64,000 bases of DNA, taken from NCBI GenBank assembly GCA_017520705.1, contig JAFXFF010000034.1, positions 1-64,000 on the forward strand, given 5' to 3'. The translations under genes and the position numbers were made by a program. The first letter of the stretch is position 1. Each line of letters starts with the position of its first letter. This document shows, piece by piece, positions 41,163 to 48,759 of the stretch. Under the pieces are notes generated by a model that saw only the letters and a list, made by a program, of their open reading frames with translations, searched no databases and was not told the DNA's origin. This DNA comes from Clostridia bacterium (lineage in GTDB: Bacteria; Bacillota; Clostridia; Oscillospirales; Acutalibacteraceae).

Positions 41163-43526
41163 ATGGATAAATATTTAGGAAAACGGCTGGATGGTCGTTA
41201 CGAAATGCGTGAGCTCATCGGTGTCGGCGGTATGGCATATGTTTACAAGGCCTACGATGCTGTGGATGACCGCATTGTCGCAGTTAAGATTCTTAAGGAT
41301 GAATTTTTGAACAACGAAGAGTTTGTGCGTCGTTTCCGCAATGAGTCTAAGGCGATCGCCATCCTCAATCACCCCAATATCGTTAAGGTGCTGGATGTGG
41401 GATTTGGCGAGCGCTTGCAGTACATCGTGATGGAATATATTGACGGTATCACTCTGAAGGAGTATTTGGATCAGCGCAAGGACATTCGATGGAAGGAAGC
41501 GGTGCATTTCACCGTCCAGATCCTGCGCGCCCTCCAACATGCTCATGATAAGGGTATCGTTCACCGCGATATTAAGCCTCAGAACATTATGCTCTTGTCC
41601 GATGGCACCATCAAGGTAACGGACTTTGGCATCGCCCGTTTGACCCGTAACGAGATGAAGGCCACGGTCGAAGGCAATAAGGCCATCGGTTCGGTACATT
41701 ACATCAGCCCTGAGCAGGCCCGCGGCGAGATTACGGACGAGAAAACGGACCTGTATTCTGTCGGCATTATGCTGTATGAGACCTTGACCGGGCGCTTGCC
41801 CTTTGAGGCTGACAATGCCGTGTCGGTTGCCATTATGCAGATGCAGTCTGAGGCTACCGCTCCCCATCTCATCAATGAAGAGATCCCCGAGGGCTTGGAG
41901 CAGATCACTCTTAAAGCGATGCAAAAAGATACCGCTAAGCGGTATCAATCCGCCGCAGAGATGCTCAACGATTTTGACGAGTTCAAGCGCAATCCTTCCA
42001 TTCGATTTGAGTATACCTATATGGTGGATGAGACCCCCACTCGCTATGTGGACGCCATTACCCGTGTCCGTGGGGAGAACCCTGAGCCGAAGGCTAAAAA
42101 AGAAGAGCCTGCCACGCGCAAAAAGAGCAACAAGAAGAACATTTCTTTGGTTGTGATATTGCTGGTGGTTACGCTGCTGGCTGTGGGCGGAATGGTTTGG
42201 TTTGTTTTCTGGCTGATCAATGGTGGCCTGAATAAGGATGCCGAGGAGATCAAGGTCGAAAAATTTATCGGCATGAGCTACATTGAGCAGATCAAAAACA
42301 ATCCGGCATATAACGGCAAATACAAATTCGACGTGGTGGAAGAGGACGCCAACGACCCTTCCCGCGACGTTGGTGAAGTGTTCAAGCAGAGCCCGGCTTT
42401 CGGTAGCACCGTGAAGAAGGGTGCCACCATCACGCTGTATGTCAATAACGACACTCCCGATGATGTGACACTGGATCTCAAGACGGAAATTGTGGGTAAG
42501 CATAGAGATGAAGTTCGCAAACTGTTGCAGGATGCCGGATTGCGCGTGCAGGAGAAGTTGGCCAGCCATGATACCATCGCCAAAGACCATGTGATCGAAA
42601 TGGATATTGAATTGGGCAAAGCCTATCCCTACGGCAAGTTGGTTACCGTTACCGTCAGTAGCGGTGTGTCCCAGCTGGAGCCTATTGAGTTCCCGCCCAT
42701 TATCGGTTCCAGCAAGGACTTGGCCAAGGAGATTTTGACCAATCGTGGCTTCAAAGGTCAGATTGAGTTCCGTCCCAAGAATTACGCCGGAGACACTCTG
42801 GTGGAAAAAGATAAGGTAATGGCAGTGGCAATCGGCGGCCAGGAGTTAACCGAGTTACCGGAAATTATCAGCCCCGATGCTTCTCTCACGCTGATCGTCA
42901 GCACTGGTCTTAAGGATGCCGACTTCGAATTGGAGTGGCCTCAGGTTGTCAATGCCACGATGATGATCGATGTCCGCGTTAAGATCAACGGTAAAGTGGA
43001 TGCCGCATTGTCGCAGAAGTTTGTGGGCATCACCGTGCAGGATACCATTGATAAATTTGCTTTTACCGTTACGACTCATCCCACCGAAGCCTCTTATCTG
43101 TTTGTGGTCGAGATCAAAAAGCACGGTGCTTCCGATGATAACTATCACGTGTACACCAAATTGCGTATCGATCCCATCACTGGTATGGTCATGGAAGACA
43201 CGCCTTATCAGCACATTCCCGGTATCACTCCTGAGCCCACGCCTATGGTGACCATCCCCTATGATTTCCATGTGGAAGGCAGTGCCACGGATACGGTGAG
43301 AACTACTTTGGAGAATATGGGCTTTGCGGTTGTTGAGCAGTCTGAGATTAATGAGGATTGGACAGAGGGTGCCGTGGTTCGCATCGAATGCAATGGCTCT
43401 ACGGTGTATCCCGGCCAGGCATTGGAGCAGGGTGCCACCATCGTTATGGTGGTCAGCAGCGGCCCCGCTCAGGGGGGAACCGACCTACCCGATGTACCTG
43501 ACAATCCTGAAATTCCCGTGATGTAA
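41163..43526 (+). CDS. prkC: PASTA-domain serine/threonine kinase PrkC/PknB
   Basis: Membrane kinase that reads muropeptide or lipid II signals and controls growth and germination. The 787-residue protein has a kinase domain (10-275) with GVGGMAYVYKA, VAVKILK, HRDIKPQNIM and DFGIAR. A juxtamembrane linker and one transmembrane helix (about 325-347) follow. Outside there are three PASTA repeats, an inserted beta-rich region of about 120 residues that is not PASTA-like, a fourth PASTA repeat and a Pro-rich tail. Confidence 0.95.
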   Translation: MDKYLGKRLDGRYEMRELIGVGGMAYVYKAYDAVDDRIVAVKILKDEFLNNEEFVRRFRNESKAIAILNHPNIVKVLDVGFGERLQYIVMEYIDGITLKEYLDQRKDIRWKEAVHFTVQILRALQHAHDKGIVHRDIKPQNIMLLSDGTIKVTDFGIARLTRNEMKATVEGNKAIGSVHYISPEQARGEITDEKTDLYSVGIMLYETLTGRLPFEADNAVSVAIMQMQSEATAPHLINEEIPEGLEQITLKAMQKDTAKRYQSAAEMLNDFDEFKRNPSIRFEYTYMVDETPTRYVDAITRVRGENPEPKAKKEEPATRKKSNKKNISLVVILLVVTLLAVGGMVWFVFWLINGGLNKDAEEIKVEKFIGMSYIEQIKNNPAYNGKYKFDVVEEDANDPSRDVGEVFKQSPAFGSTVKKGATITLYVNNDTPDDVTLDLKTEIVGKHRDEVRKLLQDAGLRVQEKLASHDTIAKDHVIEMDIELGKAYPYGKLVTVTVSSGVSQLEPIEFPPIIGSSKDLAKEILTNRGFKGQIEFRPKNYAGDTLVEKDKVMAVAIGGQELTELPEIISPDASLTLIVSTGLKDADFELEWPQVVNATMMIDVRVKINGKVDAALSQKFVGITVQDTIDKFAFTVTTHPTEASYLFVVEIKKHGASDDNYHVYTKLRIDPITGMVMEDTPYQHIPGITPEPTPMVTIPYDFHVEGSATDTVRTTLENMGFAVVEQSEINEDWTEGAVVRIECNGSTVYPGQALEQGATIVMVVSSGPAQGGTDLPDVPDNPEIPVM

Positions 43527-43538
43527 ACGAGGATGTTT

Positions 43539-44420
43539 ATGAAGATTGTACAAGGAATTGTTCTTCGCTCTATCGGCGGCTTCTACTATGTAGAGGCCGC
43601 CGATACGGTCTATACCTGCCGCGCCAGAGGCATTTTTCGTCGTCAGGGTATTACACCCGTAGCGGGGGATCGGGTGACCATCTCCGTCGAAGAGGATGGT
43701 ACCGGTATGCTGGAAGAGGTGTTGGAGCGAAAAAACGTGCTGGTGCGTCCGCCTGTTGCCAATTTGGACGTATTGGTGCTGGTTGCCTCTGTGTGCCACC
43801 CTCGTACGAATACGTTGGTGCTGGACAAGATGATCGCCGTCGCGGAGAAAAAAGGGATTTGCCCTATTATCGTGATCAATAAAAGCGACTTGGGAGACCC
43901 TGCAGAATTAGAGACGATCTACCGTTCCACGGGTTTGGAATGCTTTACCGTGTCGGCTACCGATCCGCGTAGCTTAGAGCCCCTGCGCCGGCGTTTGGCC
44001 GGACAGGTGTGCGTTTTTGCCGGCAATTCCGGTGTGGGTAAAAGCAGTATCCTCAATGGGATTGACCCGTCGTTGGATCTTTCCACCGGTGAGATCAGCG
44101 AAAAGTTGGGACGTGGTCGTCACACTACCCGTACCGCTACCTTGTATCATTTAGCAGACGGTTACGTAGTGGATACCCCCGGCTTTTCCTCTTTGGATAT
44201 GGAGCAGGTAGAGTTGATCGACAAGGAAGAATTAGCGGATTGCTTCCGCGAATTTGAGTCTTATGTGGGCAAATGCCGTTTTATCGGTTGTGCGCACTAT
44301 CGGGAGCCCGATTGTGCCGTCCGTCAGGCTGTGGACAACGGAGAGATCGCAGAAAGCCGCTATACCAGTTATGTCACGATGTACGAGGCCGTAAAGGATA
44401 AAAAGGAGTGGGAAAAATGA
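43539..44420 (+). CDS. rsgA: Ribosome small-subunit biogenesis GTPase RsgA
   Basis: Circularly permuted GTPase that checks 30S maturation. The 293-residue protein has an OB fold, then G4 NKSDLGD, G1 GNSGVGKSS and G3 DTPGFSS, in the permuted order, and a C-terminal zinc finger (CRFIGCAHYREPDC). ATG 43539 is preferred over 43533 because of its spacing from CGAGG. The stop overlaps thiN (ATGA). Confidence 0.96.
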   Translation: MKIVQGIVLRSIGGFYYVEAADTVYTCRARGIFRRQGITPVAGDRVTISVEEDGTGMLEEVLERKNVLVRPPVANLDVLVLVASVCHPRTNTLVLDKMIAVAEKKGICPIIVINKSDLGDPAELETIYRSTGLECFTVSATDPRSLEPLRRRLAGQVCVFAGNSGVGKSSILNGIDPSLDLSTGEISEKLGRGRHTTRTATLYHLADGYVVDTPGFSSLDMEQVELIDKEELADCFREFESYVGKCRFIGCAHYREPDCAVRQAVDNGEIAESRYTSYVTMYEAVKDKKEWEK

Positions 44421-45049
44421 CCAACCGTTGTGTGATTTTGTCCGCCGGTCCTTTTCGGGATCCGATGATTTTAGCGGGCTATCTACTCCCGAATGATGAT
44501 ATTATCGCGGCCGATGGCGGATGGCAATTGGCAAGACAGATGGGTGTAAAACCGTCTATGCTGGTGGCGGATTTTGACTCACTGGGTGTTCCCGCTATTG
44601 AGGATAACGTTGCAATCGTCACTCTTCCGATGGAAAAAGATGTTACCGATACCGCAGAGGCCTTGCGATTGGGATACGACGGCGGGTATCGTTCTTTTCT
44701 GCTGTTGGGGTGTACCGGAGGTCGCCTCGATCATCTGCAGGCCGCCTTGGCTGTGGCGGCGGATTATGCCCGTCGCGGCTGTGAGATCACGATAGCGGAT
44801 GAGCAAAATGAGATCCATCTGTTGACCCCGGGTAGTTATGTCTATCCCGCGTGCCCGAATGAAAAGATCTCTTTGTTTGCGTTTGGTGGCGAGGTGACGG
44901 GATTGTTTGTGGAGGGGCTCAAGTATTCCGTGACAAATTACACCCTTTCTCCTTATGATCCGTTGTGTGTCAGCAACGAATGGGTAGGGGAGGATGCTTG
45001 TCTTTCCTTTAAGACAGGACTGTTGATGCTCTATTTTTCAAAAGATTGA
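44417..45049 (+). CDS. thiN: Thiamine diphosphokinase
   Basis: Transfers pyrophosphate from ATP to thiamine, giving thiamine diphosphate. The 210-residue protein has IIAADGGW, the metal and substrate motif VADFDSLG, KDVTDTAEAL and GCTGGRLDH. The rpe gene usual between rsgA and thiN is missing. ATG 44417 has AAGGAG at good spacing. Confidence 0.92.
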   Translation: MTNRCVILSAGPFRDPMILAGYLLPNDDIIAADGGWQLARQMGVKPSMLVADFDSLGVPAIEDNVAIVTLPMEKDVTDTAEALRLGYDGGYRSFLLLGCTGGRLDHLQAALAVAADYARRGCEITIADEQNEIHLLTPGSYVYPACPNEKISLFAFGGEVTGLFVEGLKYSVTNYTLSPYDPLCVSNEWVGEDACLSFKTGLLMLYFSKD

Positions 45050-45116
45050 CACCTGTTTTCTCCCATTGCATACCTTGGTATTAGGCACAACGAGGATGCA
45101 TAGGGAGGATGACACC

Positions 45117-45266
45117 ATGAGAAGGTATCGCCGCGGTCGCAATGGATTACAGGTTTGTTTGGTATCGTTTGGTATCGGATTGTTGGCCTGTTTTCTATTT
45201 CCAACCAGATTAGTGATTGCCGTTTTGGGTATTGCCCTCGTCCTGTGCGGCCTCTGTGACCGATGA
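45117..45266 (+). CDS. Small membrane protein next to spoVM, function unknown
   Basis: A 49-residue protein with a basic N-terminus (RRYRRGRNG) and one long or hairpin hydrophobic segment (about 11-46, LQVCLVSFGIGLLACFLFP, then a second stretch). GGGAGG precedes ATG 45117. It is between thiN and spoVM, and may be a sporulation membrane peptide by position only. Confidence 0.6.
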   Translation: MRRYRRGRNGLQVCLVSFGIGLLACFLFPTRLVIAVLGIALVLCGLCDR

Positions 45267-45283
45267 TGAGGAGGGCAAATGGT

Positions 45284-45373
45284 ATGCGTGTGGTGGTTGT
45301 GAAGAGTCCCAAGGTGTTCAGCGGTATTTTACGTCGGCTGTTTGGTATTCGTAAGGAGCCGAAAGAAGAATAA
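45284..45373 (+). CDS. spoVM: Stage V sporulation protein SpoVM
   Basis: Tiny amphipathic peptide of 29 residues that sits on the convex forespore membrane and recruits SpoIVA to start the coat. The pattern KSPKVFSGILRRLFG matches the family text KLPKFLGGIVRAMLG, with the conserved Pro-9 region and an amphipathic helix. GAGGAGGG is 8 bases upstream. The order thiN-spoVM is that of B. subtilis. It is easily missed by gene callers because of its size. Confidence 0.88.
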   Translation: MRVVVVKSPKVFSGILRRLFGIRKEPKEE

Positions 45374-45410
45374 GAAAAAGCCGTGTTGCATACAGCAACA
45401 CGGCTTTTTG
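45374..45410. terminator. Terminator behind spoVM
   Basis: Stem AAGCCGTGTTGC / GCAACACGGCTT with A5 and T5 on either side, so it can serve spoVM and the convergent lipoprotein gene. Confidence 0.92.
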
Positions 45411-45412
45411 AC

Positions 45413-46501
45413 TTACGGGAGATAGTTTTCCAGGGCTGTGAAAAAGGCCGTTTCCGAAGGAAAGGCGCCAACGTGAATGTCCATTATCACACCATTGGAA
45501 TCAATGAAAACAGTGGTGGGGTAGGATGAGACGTCGAAGCCTAAAAACAAGTTGCAGGTGTCTTGCAGCATGGGAAAAGAGATGGCAGTATTTGCTTGGG
45601 TATTCAGTTGATTGCGTAGCGCCACCATGGCATTGGCAGGGTCGATAGGGTCAATAGCTAATAGGGCTATATCCTCGCCGTATTTTTTCACCGCCGCCTC
45701 AAAGAAAGGAAACTCCATTTTGCAAGGCTCGCAGGTGGTGTACCAAAAATCCAAAACGATCAGTTTCTTTTCCTTTAGTAGATTGGATAAGCGATATGTG
45801 TTTCCTTCTGTATCGGTCAAAGAAAAATCGGTCATTCTTTTGCCCACGTCATATTGAGCTTGGCTGTGATCCAGTTCATTTTGTACCGGAGCCTTGCGGA
45901 TGGTGATGTTTACGGTGTTCGTGGAAAAAAGATATTTCTCCTCAGCTTCGTATCCCTGAAGATTGCTGAGTGTTACGCGGTAAGAAGATTGCTTTGGCAC
46001 AGTAATGAGTGCCACACCGTTTTTGTCGGTGTAGGCAGAACCGATTTGGACGTCAGGGCTACTCCATACCGATACACCAATACCGCTGACGGGTTGTTGC
46101 TTTGCGCTGTCTCGTATAGTGGCTTTGAAGACGACGGTGTTAGCCGGCGCTGTGGTAACGGTTGCAGATGCGCCGCTTGAAGAGGTCGTAGTAAAGCCGG
46201 TGGTGTGTGTGGATGTCGTAGTGGTGGTGCCGATTGCAGAGGTGTTGGCTATGGTGGATGCAGAAGTGCCGGCAGTGGTGGAGCTATGACCGACTGTGGC
46301 GCTTGCGCTTTCCAAGGTAGTGGTATGGACAGCACTGCTTTCGGTATGAGTAGTTGTGGCGGAAACAGTGGTGTCGGTGGTCGTAGATGCGTTTGTGGTT
46401 GTGGAGTCCGCTTTTTTGGGGGTATCATCGCTCTTACCGCAACTGCAGAGTAATAACATCAATGCCAAACACAGGCACAGGCACAGGATACGCGTTTTCA
46501 T
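45413..46501 (-). CDS. Thioredoxin-like (TlpA/AhpC-type) lipoprotein with Cna-B-like domain
   Basis: A 362-residue surface lipoprotein. The signal peptide ends in the lipobox LLCSC with lipidated Cys21. A Ser/Thr-rich linker spans about 31-118. A carboxypeptidase-regulatory/Cna-B-like beta domain follows (about 123-203, ISGIGVSVWSS-like then YTDKNGVALITV). The C-terminal TlpA/AhpC-type thioredoxin domain (about 220-362) has the redox site Cys257-Glu-Pro-Cys260 in DFWYTTCEPCK and cis-Pro in SSYPTTVFID. It may reduce or isomerise disulfides of exported proteins. The electron donor is not encoded here. ATG 46501 has GAGGA upstream. Confidence 0.85.
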   Translation of the reverse strand: MKTRILCLCLCLALMLLLCSCGKSDDTPKKADSTTTNASTTTDTTVSATTTHTESSAVHTTTLESASATVGHSSTTAGTSASTIANTSAIGTTTTTSTHTTGFTTTSSSGASATVTTAPANTVVFKATIRDSAKQQPVSGIGVSVWSSPDVQIGSAYTDKNGVALITVPKQSSYRVTLSNLQGYEAEEKYLFSTNTVNITIRKAPVQNELDHSQAQYDVGKRMTDFSLTDTEGNTYRLSNLLKEKKLIVLDFWYTTCEPCKMEFPFFEAAVKKYGEDIALLAIDPIDPANAMVALRNQLNTQANTAISFPMLQDTCNLFLGFDVSSYPTTVFIDSNGVIMDIHVGAFPSETAFFTALENYLP

Positions 46502-46531
46502 GGGATCGTCCTCTCGTGTGAGACTGGATAG

Positions 46532-46568
46532 ATAAAGCCGCTCCACCGTGGAATGCGGCGGAGCGGCG
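46532..46568 (-). terminator. Terminator behind the small Cna-B lipoprotein gene
   Basis: 12-bp stem GCCGCTCCGCCG / CGGTGGAGCGGC with one wobble, 7-base loop, then TTTATC on the minus strand. The T tract is short, so termination may be partial. Confidence 0.6.
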
Positions 46569-46581
46569 TTAAAAGTGGCAA

Positions 46582-47022
46582 TTAGGCAGCCGCCTTCAAG
46601 ACGAGGGTCATCTCATAGGAACCCTCTTCGAAATAGTATTCCTCGGTGGGTTTCTCATAGCCTTCGGGGACGCTGATAAAGCTGACCTTGTAATTGTTGA
46701 CGAATGTCTGGTAGGAAGCCACGCCCTCGGCATTGGTCATACAGGGAACGCAAGACTCCAAGCAGAACTGCACAAACGCGCCAGAGATGGGGTTGCCGGC
46801 CTCGTCCGTGACGGTGACGGTGTATAGAGCCACGTTCGCTTTGGAAGCGGTGGTGGTGGTTTCAGCCTGAGTGGTAGTCGTGGTGGTGGCTGTCGTGTCG
46901 TTGCCGGCGGCCTGGGTGGTTTTGGAGGTGTCATTGTCGGCGGGGGTATCATCGCCGCAGGCACACAAACAAACCGTCAGACACAGAGCCAACGCAATCA
47001 ACAAAAGAGATTTGATTTTCAT
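46582..47022 (-). CDS. Small Cna-B-like lipoprotein
   Basis: A 146-residue lipoprotein: lipobox CLCAC (lipidated Cys22), a Thr/Ala-rich linker (about 30-62) and one carboxypeptidase-regulatory-like beta domain with DEAGNPISGAFVQFC, MTNAEGVASY and VPEGYEKP, which resembles the same domain in its larger neighbours. It has a Cys pair CLESCVPC within the domain. No catalytic residues are seen; it may be a binding or scaffold protein for the other lipoproteins. Confidence 0.75.
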   Translation of the reverse strand: MKIKSLLLIALALCLTVCLCACGDDTPADNDTSKTTQAAGNDTTATTTTTTQAETTTTASKANVALYTVTVTDEAGNPISGAFVQFCLESCVPCMTNAEGVASYQTFVNNYKVSFISVPEGYEKPTEEYYFEEGSYEMTLVLKAAA

Positions 47023-47061
47023 AAGAATGGTCCTCCTAAAAGTATAAATTGAGCACGGTTC

Positions 47062-47090
47062 AGTATAACATTTCTTTTTCCATTTTGCAA
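47062..47090 (-). promoter_or_regulatory. Sigma-A promoter of the small lipoprotein gene
   Basis: On the minus strand TTGCAA (47090-47085), 17 bases, TATACT (47067-47062), 40 bases before the start. Confidence 0.75.
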
Positions 47091-47101
47091 GTGTTTCTAA
47101 T

Positions 47102-47140
47102 AAAAAATACAGGAGCAGGAAATATCCTGCTCCTGTATAA
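47102..47140 (-). terminator. Terminator of the sortase-type surface protein gene
   Basis: Near-perfect 13-bp stem TACAGGAGCAGGA / TCCTGCTCCTGTA with a short loop and a T tract on the minus strand. Confidence 0.92.
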
Positions 47141-47145
47141 GACTA

Positions 47146-48582
47146 TTAGTAACGCTTCTTGCAGAAGGTGAGAGCGCCGGCAGAAGACACCAGCAGCGCC
47201 ATCACGGCACCGAAGGAAGTAACGTCACCGGTGGCGGGGCTTTCCGGTTTGTTATCATCGTCGGTAGGAACGTCCGGATTGCCCGGCTGACCCGGCTCAT
47301 TGGGCTCATTGGGCTCGTTAGGTTCGTTGGGGTCACTGGGGTCACTGGGGTCGTTAGGCTCACCGGGAGTAACAGGCTCGCTGCTACCGTTAGGGACATA
47401 ATAAGAAGTTACCAGCCATGCGGACTTCTCGTTGTACTCGCCGTTGATGATCGCATCGAAGGGGGAGTGGATGGGATTATACCAGCCCTGATCCTTGCCA
47501 TACATCTGCAGATAGTTGGCAATGTCCTCGGTGAGGTAGTAGAAGCCCTCGCTATCCAACGCGTCGGCATACAAACGCATGGCATCCAGGAAATCGTAAC
47601 CGTAAGTGTTGCCATCCTCACCCACATAGGTGCCACGCATACGGTCGGCTGCAAAGCCGCCGGAGGAGGGGTAATAACACTCGCGCAGATCGGCAAAGGC
47701 AACGCCGGTCATATCCACGTACATAACAGGGCCGTCGGCAGAGCCATAGTGATAGAAGCCGTCAGCACCCAGCACCACGGTCTGAGCCACCTTGATATCC
47801 ACGGCGGTCAACTCGCCCTCGGGCAGTTTGAAAGTGTTGGGCTGAGGGAAATGCTTGTTGGTGTATTTCTCGTATTCAATGGCTGCGGGGGGAACATAAT
47901 CGGAAATTTTGGTGATGGTAATGTTGGCGGCGCTTACACCACTTAAGCCAACCAGTAAGGACTGACCGACAGCTATACAAGTAATCTCCATTTTACCGTC
48001 CACCGCCTCTTTGTTGAGGCCGGTTACGAAGAAGATGGAGCCGTTCCAGTGGGAAAGCACAGCGGCATCCTGATCCACAGAGACTTCATAAACGGCAGTC
48101 TCTTCAGGCTCGAATGCAAACAGGGTGGTGTCAGCCATCGACGTGGTGACAGCATTTTCACCTACATAGAGGTAGGTCTCGGAGATCTCATAAGGAGATA
48201 CGTCGTAGAAGTTAACAAAGAAGGTAGCCTGCTTGGTCGAGTTGTTGGTAATGGCCAGCAGATAGGTACCGTTGGCGTCGGGAGAGGCGACCAGATTGCA
48301 ATAGCCATTCTCGTCGCTGGCCTCGGTGGTTTCACCATAGGTGAGAACGTAGCCGGCGGCTTTGTCGGTGGTGGAGTTGATACTAATCTGTCGCTTGGCC
48401 GCACCACTGGTATCGGTAAAGCTGGCATAGTGTGTCTCGCCGGCGGGGACTTTGATCATATTGAAATTGAGATTGGAGAAGATCACGGGGTCTTCAGGGG
48501 TGCCTGCCGCCGCGCTGACGGCCAGAGTCATAGCCGAGCAAAGCAACAGGGCGATGCACAGAATGCTGAGCAGTTTTTTCAT
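47146..48582 (-). CDS. Exported surface protein with Pro-rich stalk and sortase-like tail
   Basis: A 478-residue exported protein. Signal peptide (1-25, cut after VSAAA), two beta-sandwich regions, then the domain marked by DGFYHYGSADGP (274-285), shared with two lipoproteins nearby. A Pro/Asn/Glu-rich stalk (about 408-445) precedes ESPATGD, a transmembrane helix and KKRY, the layout of a sortase signal (LPXTG-like, here SPATG). It would be linked to the wall or held in the membrane. No enzyme motif is seen. Confidence 0.78.
   Translation of the reverse strand: MKKLLSILCIALLLCSAMTLAVSAAAGTPEDPVIFSNLNFNMIKVPAGETHYASFTDTSGAAKRQISINSTTDKAAGYVLTYGETTEASDENGYCNLVASPDANGTYLLAITNNSTKQATFFVNFYDVSPYEISETYLYVGENAVTTSMADTTLFAFEPEETAVYEVSVDQDAAVLSHWNGSIFFVTGLNKEAVDGKMEITCIAVGQSLLVGLSGVSAANITITKISDYVPPAAIEYEKYTNKHFPQPNTFKLPEGELTAVDIKVAQTVVLGADGFYHYGSADGPVMYVDMTGVAFADLRECYYPSSGGFAADRMRGTYVGEDGNTYGYDFLDAMRLYADALDSEGFYYLTEDIANYLQMYGKDQGWYNPIHSPFDAIINGEYNEKSAWLVTSYYVPNGSSEPVTPGEPNDPSDPSDPNEPNEPNEPNEPGQPGNPDVPTDDDNKPESPATGDVTSFGAVMALLVSSAGALTFCKKRY
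47293..47362 (-). repeat. Short tandem repeats encoding the Pro-rich stalk
   Basis: Repeated 9- to 12-base units encode NEP and DPS triplets of the stalk in the surface protein. Repeat number is likely to vary between strains by slippage. Confidence 0.7.
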
Positions 48583-48624
48583 AGTGTTTAGTCCTCCTTG
48601 AAATAATTGTATTTTGCTTCCCTT

Positions 48625-48653
48625 AGTTTACCACTTTAGTGTGCAAAAGGCAA
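48625..48653 (-). promoter_or_regulatory. Sigma-A promoter of the surface protein gene
   Basis: On the minus strand TTGCCT (48653-48648), 17 bases, TAAACT (48630-48625), 43 bases before the start. Confidence 0.65.
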
Positions 48654-48714
48654 GTGATTTTTTGCATATATTTATGTTTTTCTTCACTTTTTGTATCTGC
48701 GTGTGTTACTTGCT

Positions 48715-48750
48715 AAAAAGGCCGAATGGTTGGACACCATTCGGCCTTTT
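48715..48750 (-). terminator. Terminator of the three-gene lipoprotein operon
   Basis: Stem AAGGCCGAATGGT / ACCATTCGGCCTT with a short loop and T5 on the minus strand, 10 bases after the operon's last stop codon. Confidence 0.92.
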
Positions 48751-48759
48751 GAAAGTGAT

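Noticed and set aside
41175..42590. Minus-strand frame of about 470 codons opposite prkC
   Set aside because: Shadow of the kinase codons, no start signal.
45047..45075. TTGACA at the end of thiN as a promoter for the small protein and spoVM
   Set aside because: The -10 hexamer at 17 bases (CATACC) is poor, and a sigma-E reading lacks a -35 box. The genes may be read through from upstream.
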